From Chroococcidiopsidaceae cyanobacterium CP_BM_RX_35 (GTDB taxonomy: Bacteria > Cyanobacteriota > Cyanobacteriia > Cyanobacteriales > Chroococcidiopsidaceae): a stretch of 9,377 nucleotides of DNA. The position numbers and the translations under genes were made by a program. Below the pieces are notes generated by a model. That model searched no databases and was not told where the DNA came from. It saw nothing but the letters and a program-made list of their open reading frames with translations. Location: assembly GCA_019242465.1 (NCBI GenBank), contig JAFAVL010000520.1, forward strand, positions 1-9,377, written 5' to 3'. Below are positions 1 to 6,537 of this stretch, one piece after another (position 1 is the stretch's first letter; each line of letters starts with the position of its first letter).

Positions 1-20
1 GCCATAAGTAGATACAAGGG

Positions 21-857
21 TTGAAATTAAGCCTACTCAAGTTTGCCCAATACCCTGCTCATATTAGGTTAGGAAAATTTGTATTGGCTTTGCTACTTGT
101 GTGGGCACCACTAGCTGCTCCTATTTATTGGCTGGTGAGCGATCGCAACCTGGTGAGTATCCTCACATTGGTGCTACTGTATGGGGAGTTTCTTGTCCTC
201 GTGCAGTTCTGGAACAAAAAGGTTTACCGACAACCCCAGTTGCTGCGAAGCTATGGTCTACAAGGAACGCGGCGGAACGCAAAGGAGCTTTTAGCTGGCT
301 TGGGGCTAGGTTTGGCTATTACCTTTGGTTTGTTTGAGCTAGAGGGGTGGCTCGTCTTTCTATTGTGGGAGCCTTCACCCGTCTATCTACCCAGGGTGAT
401 AGTAGAAGGGTTAGTGAGCGCATTGGGACTCGGCTTGGCAGAGGAGTTTCTATTCCGGGGCTGGCTATTAGATGAGTTGCAACGGGATTACCGTCCCCGT
501 GTGGCTCTTTGGGCTGATGCAATTTTATTTGCTCTACTGCACTACATTAAGCCGCTAACAGAAATCCTACGGACTTGGTCTGGATTTCCGGGAAGATTAC
601 TATTAGGATTGACCCTGGTGTGGGCAAAGGGCTCTAACCAGGGACGCCTTGGTCTCCCGATTGGGCTTCACGCTGGTCTAGTTTGGGGCTACTACATCAT
701 TAATGTAGGGCAGCTAGTGAAATATTCTGGTCAGGTTCCTGATTGGGTGACTGGCGTTGATAAAAACCCTTTGGCTGGAGTAGTGGGGCTGCTATTTTTG
801 AGCGTGCTTGCCTTCGGGATGAATTGGCGATCACTAGCCTCCAGCAAACGGGGCTGA
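21..857 (+). CDS. CPBP-family intramembrane glutamic-type protease
   Basis: This is a 278-residue polytopic membrane protein of the CPBP (CAAX protease and bacteriocin-processing, ABI) family. Such proteins cleave substrates inside the membrane with a glutamate/histidine centre; the substrate here is unknown. The hallmark motifs are visible: EEFLFR at residues 141-146 (EExxxR), FALLH at 170-174 (FxxxH), and a third conserved histidine, H217, in GLHAGLVWG. The residue four after H217 is Val rather than the usual Asn/Asp. Hydrophobic segments fall near residues 18-40, 45-63, 90-116, 126-140, 160-175, 192-202, 211-230 and 250-267. The start is TTG at 21. An in-frame TAG at 9-11 limits the N-terminus, and the AAGGG just before TTG is too close to be a good ribosome site. 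It converges with the pentapeptide gene 95 bases downstream. Confidence 0.85.
   Translation: MKLSLLKFAQYPAHIRLGKFVLALLLVWAPLAAPIYWLVSDRNLVSILTLVLLYGEFLVLVQFWNKKVYRQPQLLRSYGLQGTRRNAKELLAGLGLGLAITFGLFELEGWLVFLLWEPSPVYLPRVIVEGLVSALGLGLAEEFLFRGWLLDELQRDYRPRVALWADAILFALLHYIKPLTEILRTWSGFPGRLLLGLTLVWAKGSNQGRLGLPIGLHAGLVWGYYIINVGQLVKYSGQVPDWVTGVDKNPLAGVVGLLFLSVLAFGMNWRSLASSKRG
139..146. repeat. HIP1 octameric palindrome GCGATCGC (first of seven)
   Basis: Perfect GCGATCGC copies occur at 139-146, 1984-1991, 2458-2465, 5864-5871, 6505-6512, 7003-7010 and 8798-8805. All lie inside coding regions, on both sides of the window. Chance would give about 0.14 copies in this length. This enrichment is the known HIP1 signature of cyanobacterial genomes and supports the taxonomic call. 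Confidence 0.95.
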
Positions 858-895
858 CTGCTGATTTTGCCAATGAGTGTCTGGAGACTAATTCA

Positions 896-919
896 TTACC
901 GCTTGAAGCATTACGGTAA
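896..919. other. Weak inverted repeat between convergent genes
   Basis: TTACCG at 896-901 and CGGTAA at 914-919 form a 6-bp dyad with a 12-base loop. It sits in the 95-base gap between the convergent protease and pentapeptide genes. Position suggests a possible bidirectional transcript end, but neither side is followed by a run of T, so it is not a convincing intrinsic terminator. Nothing else was recognised in this gap. Confidence 0.25.
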
Positions 920-952
920 GGAAAATCATATGAATTCAGCAGTAGAAAAGTT

Positions 953-1606
953 TTAGCGTTGCTTGTCAGAAAGATTTAAATAGGTTCCAACCAAGCAGGC
1001 ACCAGCTAGGTTAACGCCACTTAAGTTAGCACCTTCTAACTCAGCACAGAGTAGATTTGCCCCAGCCAAGTTGGCTCCAGCCAGGTTAGCCCCTCTTAAA
1101 TCGGCTTCCTCCAAATTTGCCTCACTCAAGCTAGCTCCTTGCAAGTCGGCTTGACTAAGGTTAGCTCCTTGGAGATTAGCCCGGCTGAGATTCACCCCCC
1201 GCAAGTCGGCACCACGCAAGTCTACGCCCTGCAAATTCACACTCATCAGATTAGCGCCGCTCAAGAAAGCACCAGCAAAAGAGGCAGAAGATAATTTCGC
1301 CCCCATTAAGTTAGCACCCCGCAGGTTGCCGCCCTGAAGATCGGCTCCTGTCAGATCAGCTTGCATGAGGTTGGCTCCAAGCAAGTTTGCCCGCAAGTCA
1401 GCCCCCATTAGTTGGCTACCCAGCAAATTCGCTCCATCTAAACGCGCTCTTTCCAATTTGGTACCAGAAAAATTGACTCCAATCAGCGTGGCTCCAGCTA
1501 GATTGATGCCAGAAAGGTCAATGCCAGAAAGGTCTTCATCTTCCAAGTTTGCTCCCGGCAGTTGCTTAAGTTTTCCGGCTCTTAGGGCTTCAATGTCCAT
1601 GGGCAT
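953..1606 (-). CDS. Pentapeptide-repeat protein (about 39 repeats)
   Basis: After an N-terminal stretch of about 18 residues (MPMDIEALRAGKLKQLPG), almost the whole protein consists of A(D/N)LxX pentapeptides, about 39 in a row, ending in the short tail NLSDKQR. Such repeats fold as a right-handed quadrilateral beta-helix and usually serve as binding scaffolds; no catalytic domain, signal peptide or membrane helix is seen. One unit (ADLR followed directly by ANLLG, near 1385-1400) is one residue short. The start chosen is ATG at 1604-1606, with AGG five bases upstream. The same frame stays open to an ATG at 1657, but that would overlap far into the preceding gene. With this start the gene overlaps the end of the DICT gene by 17 bases, implying translational coupling. 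Molecular function and partner are unknown. Confidence 0.85.
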   Translation of the reverse strand: MPMDIEALRAGKLKQLPGANLEDEDLSGIDLSGINLAGATLIGVNFSGTKLERARLDGANLLGSQLMGADLRANLLGANLMQADLTGADLQGGNLRGANLMGAKLSSASFAGAFLSGANLMSVNLQGVDLRGADLRGVNLSRANLQGANLSQADLQGASLSEANLEEADLRGANLAGANLAGANLLCAELEGANLSGVNLAGACLVGTYLNLSDKQR

Positions 1607-2969
1607 ATGTGCCTGCTTCCCGATTTGTCTTTGCCTCAGTACCAGGGTAAGTATCAATTAACCACATGCCAGCGCTAATTTTTGGTGGTGCTGCTGGCAG
1701 ATGGAGTCCCTGCTTTAAACCCATTACCAAGAGTTCCAGAGTGGCAACGAGTTTGGGGTCCCAGTGTTTACCTTCCTCTTGCTTACACTCAGATAAAGCT
1801 GTATCCAATGTGTCAAACATTTCTGCTTCACTATCAGGATGAGACTTGCGTAGCCTAGCCACTCGTGACTGAAAATCATTTGCTAGTCCTAAAATTCGCG
1901 ATTCTAGGGGGATTTCTTCACCGACAAAGCCTGCTGGCTGCCCACTACCATTCCACCACTCAGCTTGGTGAGTAATGATCTGGGCGATCGCTCGCGTCCG
2001 AGACATTGTCCTTAGCATTTGTGTTGCTGGCACAAGGGGACAACTGGGAGCTTCGCTATACTGGACATTCACCGATAAAGGCGCAATCCGGTGGAGGAGT
2101 CCTGCCAGTCGCAACCGCTTCAATTGCCAAGCTGGTAGCTGTAGCAGTTGTCCTATTGTCTCTGCTAAAGCTGCTACTTCAGATGCTGCCATTTGGTTAT
2201 CGGTATCAGCAATATCAATTAGTTGCGCCAGCCGTAAAAATGCTTGCAATTCGTTAGAAATTATGTTGTTATCCAGCGCCTGTTGGTGGGTAAAGGTTTG
2301 CAGCTGATTTAAGTCTGGTTTGCTGGTTTGAAGATAATCTACAACGCGGGCAACAATCTGGCTCAAATCATCCGGCTCAATGGTAGGTATAGTCGTGATC
2401 GCCTGTACTTGGGACGTCAGTTTTTGCTGAAGTTCTGAGTTGTAGCGACTAACGTGAGCGATCGCTAACTCTACTGTTTCCTGCACTAACCCGGCTTCAA
2501 ATGTCCAAAACCCGTAAAATTTACGCTCCAAATCTGCTGTCGGTACACCATTTGGTCCATAGTCGGAGGCTGAAAGTTCCTGACACAGCACCATGGCGGT
2601 GAAACTGGGAGACAGAATTATTAAGTGCCACTCTTGCGCTACCGGATCTGCTAGATCTAAAGCTACCAGGTCTACATTGGGTAGCTGACTGGTAGGATGT
2701 TCGGCAAAGCCAGTATCGGGAGCTGCCATAATAACGACTTGCTGTGACGCCTGAGCCAACTGGGAATAGCGTTCTGCTTCTTGGAGATACCATTTTCCTC
2801 GTTGGAAGGCTGTGATGACTAACGGCGCACTATTGGCAGTTAAGATGCTGTCTTCTAAGGCATGACAAAGGGCAACTAGGGTGTTTTTATAGTACACCCC
2901 GAAGTTTAAGGGTCTGTGTCCACCAGCGTGGGCTATTGCCAGTTGTTGCAGAATGGAGCCTTCTAACAT
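1590..2969 (-). CDS. DICT sensory domain protein with degenerate HD-GYP-like C-terminus
   Basis: This is a 459-residue soluble protein. Residues about 1-175 match my recollection of the DICT domain, a sensory module found with diguanylate cyclases and two-component proteins, with features such as LNFGVYYKNTL at 21-31, VITAFQRGKW at 51-60 and FYGFWTFEAG at 151-160. After a linker, residues about 240-425 follow the HD-GYP plan: LLHRIA at 291-296, THQAEWWNGSGQP at 333-345, GEEIPLESRIL at 350-360 and KHWDPKLV at 401-408. The metal-binding HD pair is LLHR, not LLHD, the following GK is lost, and GYP reads GQP. Cyclic-di-GMP hydrolysis is therefore unlikely and a signalling or binding role more plausible. 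ATG at 2967-2969 is preferred: the upstream extension to 3125 translates a G/C-rich repeat and looks non-coding. It lies between the radical SAM and pentapeptide genes in one direction. Confidence 0.8.
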   Translation of the reverse strand: MLEGSILQQLAIAHAGGHRPLNFGVYYKNTLVALCHALEDSILTANSAPLVITAFQRGKWYLQEAERYSQLAQASQQVVIMAAPDTGFAEHPTSQLPNVDLVALDLADPVAQEWHLIILSPSFTAMVLCQELSASDYGPNGVPTADLERKFYGFWTFEAGLVQETVELAIAHVSRYNSELQQKLTSQVQAITTIPTIEPDDLSQIVARVVDYLQTSKPDLNQLQTFTHQQALDNNIISNELQAFLRLAQLIDIADTDNQMAASEVAALAETIGQLLQLPAWQLKRLRLAGLLHRIAPLSVNVQYSEAPSCPLVPATQMLRTMSRTRAIAQIITHQAEWWNGSGQPAGFVGEEIPLESRILGLANDFQSRVARLRKSHPDSEAEMFDTLDTALSECKQEEGKHWDPKLVATLELLVMGLKQGLHLPAAPPKISAGMWLIDTYPGTEAKTNREAGTYAHGH

Positions 2970-2998
2970 AGGTTTGGGTTTTTGTTGAACGAACCGCC

Positions 2999-3030
2999 GG
3001 GGGAGGCAGGGGGCAGGGAGCAGGGGGGAG
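2999..3030 (+). repeat. G-rich dispersed repeat, left arm of an inverted pair
   Basis: This is a run of GGGGG, AGGCA, GGGGG, CA, GGG, AGCA, GGGGGG type on the plus strand, with four G-tracts of at least three that could form a G-quadruplex. It shares an exact 13-mer (3006-3018, GCAGGGGGCAGGG) in inverse orientation with 3185-3197. Sequences of this GGGGAGCAGGG style are widespread short interspersed repeats in many cyanobacteria (recalled, not searched). It lies just upstream of the DICT gene start. Confidence 0.8.
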
Positions 3031-3139
3031 TAGGAAGACTTAAGAAGACTGTTGACTTTGTTAGAGGTGCGGCTTTCGTAGGAGTTCACCTTGATTCCAG
3101 TTTGAAAGACAGAGCTGCAAATCAAGCATTCTTACGCTG

Positions 3140-4762
3140 TTACCTCAGAACGAGAGATGGACGATTGTTTTCTCCCCCTGCCTCCCCTGCCCCCTGCTCC
3201 ACTGCCCTCTTCACCGGAGCAGTAAGGGCTGTCTCTAGTTCAGCGCGACCTAGTCGGGCTTCTAGAATGTTCATGACTTCTCGTCCGAAGTCGTTAGGGT
3301 CCTGCTGCCATGCTTGGAGGCAAACTTCGCCGAAGAATGAACCTAATGGTTCGGGGTTCCAGAGGAGTTTTTTGGCTGTCCAGGGCATGAGGCTCATAGG
3401 GTCGTAGCCTTGTTTGAGCATGTTATGTTCGAAGGCGTATTTTTCAAGGTGGGTATGAGGTTGCAGTCCGATAAAGAAAATTGCTGGCTCGACTTTGTCA
3501 GCTCCAAAAATTTGCTCTAGTTCTCGGTGGTAGGCAATTGTTTGGCGAATGGTTTCGAGGCTTTCGTCGATGACGTTAAATGAGTAGTTGACTGAGACTA
3601 AATCGTTGAATCCTGCTGCTTTTAAATCACGACAGTTTTCTAAAACTGTTCGCAGGTTGTAGCCCATCCGCATTTTGCGAACCAGTTCTTGGGAACCACT
3701 TGTGATGCCAATCTCAAAGTAGTTCATCCCAGTTTTTACCATCAGGTCTGCAATTTTTGGCGTCAGGTTGTCAGCTCGAATGTAAGCTGCCCAGTGGATG
3801 TCTTTCATTCCTGCTGCCAGGATTTTTTCTAGAAGTTCGATAGCATCATCGATAAATCTGCGGGCAGGAATGAATTGGGCGTCGGTGAACCAGAAGTTGC
3901 GAATGCCTCGGTCGTAGAGTTGCTGCATCTCGGCAACAACTTCGTCAGCAGGGTTGATACGGACCTGTTTGCCTTCAACTACTGTGTAGACGCAATAGCA
4001 GCAATTATGGGGACAGCCGCGTTTGGTTTGGACGCCGACGTAGAAATCTTGCTCTTGCAGATAGTACTGAAATTCCGGCCAAATGATTTCGATATAGTCG
4101 TAATTGCAGGCGGTTTTCTCAACAGGCGTGGGCTGTTCATGAATCATGCGATCACGCGGCAGGTTTTCTCCCACTACATAGCAGCGTTCGTCCCGGAAAT
4201 TTTGTCCCCGAAGCAGTTTCTCTAGCAGCGTCTCTCCTTCGCCCACGGAAACGATTGTCCCTGCTGGTAATTTGTTGCCCAGTTGTTCATAGAATACGCT
4301 CACTGCCCCCCCACCTACAACTGCACGGGCTTGCAAATTATGTTTTTTGGCACGCTTTAGCCCTCGTGCAATCAATCCCTGGTTACGCCAAAGCTCTGTG
4401 TAGTAGGAAGCAGCTAAGCGCATTCCCCCTATGGCACCACGCAGTTTAACTAGAGGATTACGGGCGTAGTAAAACTCGAAGGCATTTTGTAGTGGGTTGC
4501 CGCCTCTACCGCCAACGGGGGCATAAATCTGAATATCTCGCCATGAAAAGACGAGTAGCGAGGGCTGGAATTCATCTACACAAGCATCGAGGGCAGTTGC
4601 AAAATCTAGTGGTGGTACGGTCCCCAGATCAAAAATCCGCTGCTGCACCCTGGGGAACAGTTTATGTACGTGGTCTGCGAGATATACCACGCCTATTGGG
4701 AATATAGGGTTACAAGGGAGGCGGACGTAGAGAATTTTATCTGTGACCGATTCCATCACCAT
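3140..4762 (-). CDS. B12-binding-type radical SAM protein, Slr0320-like (PSII high-light acclimation family)
   Basis: This is a 540-residue class B-type radical SAM protein. The iron-sulfur cluster motif CPHNCCYC at 250-257 gives C250, C254 and C257 (CxxxCxxC). The N-terminal 200 residues resemble a cobalamin-binding Rossmann domain (VVGGGAV near 148-154, SVGEGE at 172-177) but lack an evident DxHxxG cobalamin ligand motif. The SAM barrel follows at about 240-430, with FTDAQF at 292-297, AAYIRAD at 325-331 and EIGITSGSQE at 350-359. From memory it matches the cyanobacterial family of Synechocystis Slr0320, reported as important for photosystem II under high light and probably a methyltransferase; substrate unknown, assignment not checked. 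The start is ATG at 4760-4762 or the second ATG at 4754-4756, with no clear ribosome site. The last 20 residues look foreign and partly repeat-derived. Confidence 0.85.
   Translation of the reverse strand: MVMESVTDKILYVRLPCNPIFPIGVVYLADHVHKLFPRVQQRIFDLGTVPPLDFATALDACVDEFQPSLLVFSWRDIQIYAPVGGRGGNPLQNAFEFYYARNPLVKLRGAIGGMRLAASYYTELWRNQGLIARGLKRAKKHNLQARAVVGGGAVSVFYEQLGNKLPAGTIVSVGEGETLLEKLLRGQNFRDERCYVVGENLPRDRMIHEQPTPVEKTACNYDYIEIIWPEFQYYLQEQDFYVGVQTKRGCPHNCCYCVYTVVEGKQVRINPADEVVAEMQQLYDRGIRNFWFTDAQFIPARRFIDDAIELLEKILAAGMKDIHWAAYIRADNLTPKIADLMVKTGMNYFEIGITSGSQELVRKMRMGYNLRTVLENCRDLKAAGFNDLVSVNYSFNVIDESLETIRQTIAYHRELEQIFGADKVEPAIFFIGLQPHTHLEKYAFEHNMLKQGYDPMSLMPWTAKKLLWNPEPLGSFFGEVCLQAWQQDPNDFGREVMNILEARLGRAELETALTAPVKRAVEQGAGEAGGENNRPSLVLR
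3172..3200 (-). repeat. G-rich dispersed repeat, right arm of an inverted pair
   Basis: On the plus strand this reads as C-tracts separated by TG. Its reverse complement aligns with 2999-3030 almost throughout, with the exact 13-mer at 3185-3197. It lies inside the 3' end of the radical SAM gene and encodes its residues 521-531 (VEQGAGEAGGE). Together the arms enclose about 140 bases and could fold into a long stem in the minus-strand transcript. Confidence 0.8.
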
Positions 4763-4781
4763 TGGAGCTATATGATTCTGA

Positions 4782-4802
4782 TAAAGTTTTCATATAACTT
4801 TA
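4782..4802. promoter_or_regulatory. 21-bp dyad upstream of the radical SAM gene, possible operator
   Basis: TAAAGTT at 4782-4788 and AACTTTA at 4796-4802 are perfect 7-bp inverted arms around TTCATAT. The dyad lies 20 bases upstream of the radical SAM start, in the region shared with the divergent DUF1830 gene. Size and AT-richness fit a repressor or activator site, but it does not match a Fur, PerR, NtcA or LexA box that I recognise. The role is inferred from position only. Confidence 0.35.
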
Positions 4803-4859
4803 CGATAGCATCGACTTGTCTCATTGACTATGGTAAGTCACGCTCCTTGCCGCTATTAG

Positions 4860-4905
4860 GAATTCTCTAGATCTACCCTTTGGCGCAAATAGTGTGAGAG
4901 AATTC
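4860..4905. promoter_or_regulatory. 9-bp inverted repeat in the divergent intergenic region
   Basis: GAATTCTCT at 4860-4868 is exactly inverted as AGAGAATTC at 4897-4905, with 28 bases between. The 233-base gap between the divergent radical SAM and DUF1830 genes must hold both promoters. No convincing -35/-10 pair was found in it. The repeat could be paired binding half-sites or an RNA stem in the DUF1830 leader. Function unknown. Confidence 0.3.
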
Positions 4906-4995
4906 AGATGGTAGCCGTATTTACAGCCATTGGGGATCGCGCAGTGTTAGGTTGGAATGTGTAATCAAGTGGTTGCGTTAAGGCCCTCGGTCGTT

Positions 4996-5358
4996 ATGGC
5001 TCAAATCTTAGACCCCCTACCCCCTGATTCTTCTGAGCACATTTTTTGCTGCTATGTGAATGCGACGAGCAAGATTCAGATAGCGCGGATCTCAAATATT
5101 GCCAACTGGTACTTTGAACGGGTGATATTTCCAGGACAGCGCCTTGTATTCGAGGCCCCATTAGAGGCTTTGTTGGAAATTCACACAGGTATGATGGCAA
5201 CTGCTATTTTATCAGATAAAATTCCCTGCGAACGCCTCTGCGTCAACGATGAGGAGATTGCCTTAGCAGGGAATCAGGAGGAGGCAGAAGCAGAAAGTGA
5301 TTCCAAAAGTGGACAAAGGGAAAAACTTCTAACTGTTGCTGCCGTAGCTCTTGAATAA
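4996..5358 (+). CDS. DUF1830 domain protein
   Basis: This is a small soluble protein of 120 residues from the chosen start. The conserved core HIFCCYVNATSKIQIARI (about 15-32), NWYFERVIFPGQRLVFEAP (about 37-55) and LEIHTGMMATAILSD (about 59-73) identifies the DUF1830 family, which is essentially cyanobacterial and of unknown function. The adjacent cysteines CC at 18-19 belong to the conserved core. The last 30 residues are a charged tail (EEAEAESDSKSGQREK) unlike the core. ATG at 4996 gives MAQILDPLPP, which I recall as the usual family start. An in-frame ATG at 4957 has AGG five bases upstream and would add 13 residues, so the start is not settled. It is transcribed divergently from the radical SAM gene. 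Confidence 0.8.
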   Translation: MAQILDPLPPDSSEHIFCCYVNATSKIQIARISNIANWYFERVIFPGQRLVFEAPLEALLEIHTGMMATAILSDKIPCERLCVNDEEIALAGNQEEAEAESDSKSGQREKLLTVAAVALE

Positions 5359-5430
5359 AAAATATAGTTTTGCTCTTGATTTAAGAGTTGTTGAGGTCAG
5401 CGACTCCAATCTTGTTGGCAAAAATGAAAT

Positions 5431-5446
5431 TCTTTCTTAGGAAAGA
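5431..5446 (+). other. Small stem-loop in the DUF1830-DUF4079 gap
   Basis: TCTTTC and GAAAGA form a 6-bp stem around TTAG. A second short stem, CTCTT/AAGAG, lies at 5373-5387 just after the DUF1830 stop. Neither is followed by a T-tract, so they are poor terminators. The 146-base gap shows no other recognisable element and must carry any promoter for the three-gene cluster downstream. Confidence 0.25.
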
Positions 5447-5504
5447 CTGCTATTAATCGGATTGTAGCGTTAGGGTAACTAGTGAAGACGCGCTCTCATA
5501 CTCT

Positions 5505-5960
5505 TTGGTTGGAAAACTTGAATTGAATCTGCCTTCTTTCTTATGGTTATGGAAGATAGCTGCCTGGTCAATGGGGTTGTCGCTGCTGGCTTATGTACTG
5601 TTAGCAGGAACTGGTATCTGGCTATTTGGAGCCAGGCAGATGCGCCAGCAGAGACCTAGTTGGCTAAAACCATTGCACTATGCCATTGGCGGGAGCTTGG
5701 TGGGATTGGTGCTAATACTCTTAGCCATTGGTATTGTCGGAACTTTAGGGCAATATGGTAATTTAGGTCACACGTCACATCTAGTAGCAGGGTTAACGGT
5801 GGTAGGATTGGTTCTGCTATCGGCTGGGAGTGCAACTCAGATCGATGCTAGGCAACCATGGGCGCGATCGCTCCACATTGGGACGAACATTACTTTGTTT
5901 GCCGGATTGCTTTGGGTATCATTAACTGGCTGGAGTGTAGTGCAAAAATATTTGCCATAG
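5505..5960 (+). CDS. DUF4079 four-helix membrane protein
   Basis: This is a 151-residue membrane protein with four predicted helices at about 14-42, 57-80, 90-112 and 122-146. The pattern LPSFLWLWKIAAWSMGLSLL, LKPLHYAIG, LGHTSHLVAG and ARSLHIGTN matches the DUF4079 family of cyanobacteria and some other lineages; the function is not known to me. Histidines H58, H89, H92 and H124 sit at helix starts. H58 and H124 fall on the same membrane side, an arrangement that could bind heme as in b-type cytochromes (inference only). No ATG is available: the frame is open from 5457 and the start is TTG at 5505 or TTG at 5523, the latter with GGA ten bases upstream. The stop lies 7 bases before the next gene, so the two are probably co-translated. 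Confidence 0.8.
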   Translation: MVGKLELNLPSFLWLWKIAAWSMGLSLLAYVLLAGTGIWLFGARQMRQQRPSWLKPLHYAIGGSLVGLVLILLAIGIVGTLGQYGNLGHTSHLVAGLTVVGLVLLSAGSATQIDARQPWARSLHIGTNITLFAGLLWVSLTGWSVVQKYLP

Positions 5961-5967
5961 AACAAAA

Positions 5968-6531
5968 ATGGTATTACCATCCCAGACAGCACCTTCTGTC
6001 TTTCGCCTCTCTCCCTTGATTCGCATTACGCTCTTATGTCTGTATGTAGCCCTGACAGTGCCACTACCTTTCTTAGCACAGGTAACAGCAGCACCAATTC
6101 CACCAGCGTTGTTGGTTATTGGCATCGGCTTTGGAGCATTAGCGCTATATGCAGCATTGAGCGAACGAGTCATTTTGGATGAGCAGGGGATTCAGGTTGC
6201 GTATCCTATCTGGGTACCTACTTTATTTCGCCAGGGGTGGTCGCTCCCTTGGTCAGAGGTGAAAGAGCTGAAACCCCGTACCACTGGTCAAGGGGGGCTG
6301 GTTTACTATTTCCTCAGCAAGCAGGAGCGAGCTTATTTGTTGCCGATGCGTGTAGCTGGGTTTGCGCGGTTAGTTAAGCTAGTAGAAGCTAAGACGGGGA
6401 TTGATACGACAGATGTTCGCCCCTTGGCACAACCCTGGATGTATTTAATTTTATTGGGATTTACGCTGCTGCTGCTGCTGGTAGATAGTTGGACGATTTG
6501 GACAGCGATCGCCTACGGTAGCATAGCCTAA
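5968..6531 (+). CDS. Membrane protein with PH-like soluble domain, unknown function
   Basis: This is a 187-residue protein. Two membrane segments at about 18-38 and 46-64 are followed by a soluble region at 66-153 and a third membrane segment at 157-181. The soluble part (SERVILDEQGIQVAYP at 65-80, RQGWSLPWSEVKELKP at 88-103, LVYYFLSKQERAYLLP at 111-126) has the pattern of bacterial PH-like domains. These usually face the cytoplasm and mediate protein or lipid contacts. I do not recognise a named family and do not assign a function. ATG at 5968 follows the DUF4079 stop by 7 bases, and the ABC ATPase start follows its own stop by 27 bases. The spacing suggests one transcript and perhaps a shared membrane complex. 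Confidence 0.75.
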   Translation: MVLPSQTAPSVFRLSPLIRITLLCLYVALTVPLPFLAQVTAAPIPPALLVIGIGFGALALYAALSERVILDEQGIQVAYPIWVPTLFRQGWSLPWSEVKELKPRTTGQGGLVYYFLSKQERAYLLPMRVAGFARLVKLVEAKTGIDTTDVRPLAQPWMYLILLGFTLLLLLVDSWTIWTAIAYGSIA

Positions 6532-6537
6532 ACAGAT

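Noticed and set aside
896..919. Intrinsic terminator between the protease and pentapeptide genes
   Set aside because: The stem is only 6 bp with a 12-base loop and there is no T-tract on either strand.
953..1560. Tandem DNA repeat with a period of about 15 bases, considered as a CRISPR or satellite
   Set aside because: The units are contiguous, without spacers, and encode pentapeptides in frame. The repetition is fully explained by the protein.
1607..1657. Upstream extension of the pentapeptide gene to 1657
   Set aside because: It would overlap the end of the DICT gene by 68 bases, and the added residues are not repeats. ATG at 1606 has AGG at proper spacing.
1365..1661. Open frame on the plus strand opposite the pentapeptide gene
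   Set aside because: It is the periodic antisense of 15-base repeat units and not a separate gene.
2970..3125. Upstream extension of the DICT gene to an ATG-type start at 3125
   Set aside because: The added 52 residues translate the G/C-rich repeat and lack any domain pattern. ATG at 2969 starts directly before the conserved domain.
2982..3407. Open frame on the plus strand across the inverted repeats
   Set aside because: It is antisense to the radical SAM gene and runs through both repeat arms. It has no recognisable domain and is explained as a shadow frame.
4824..4829. TTGACT as a promoter -35 box in the divergent region
   Set aside because: No acceptable -10 hexamer lies 16-18 bases downstream, so no promoter is called.
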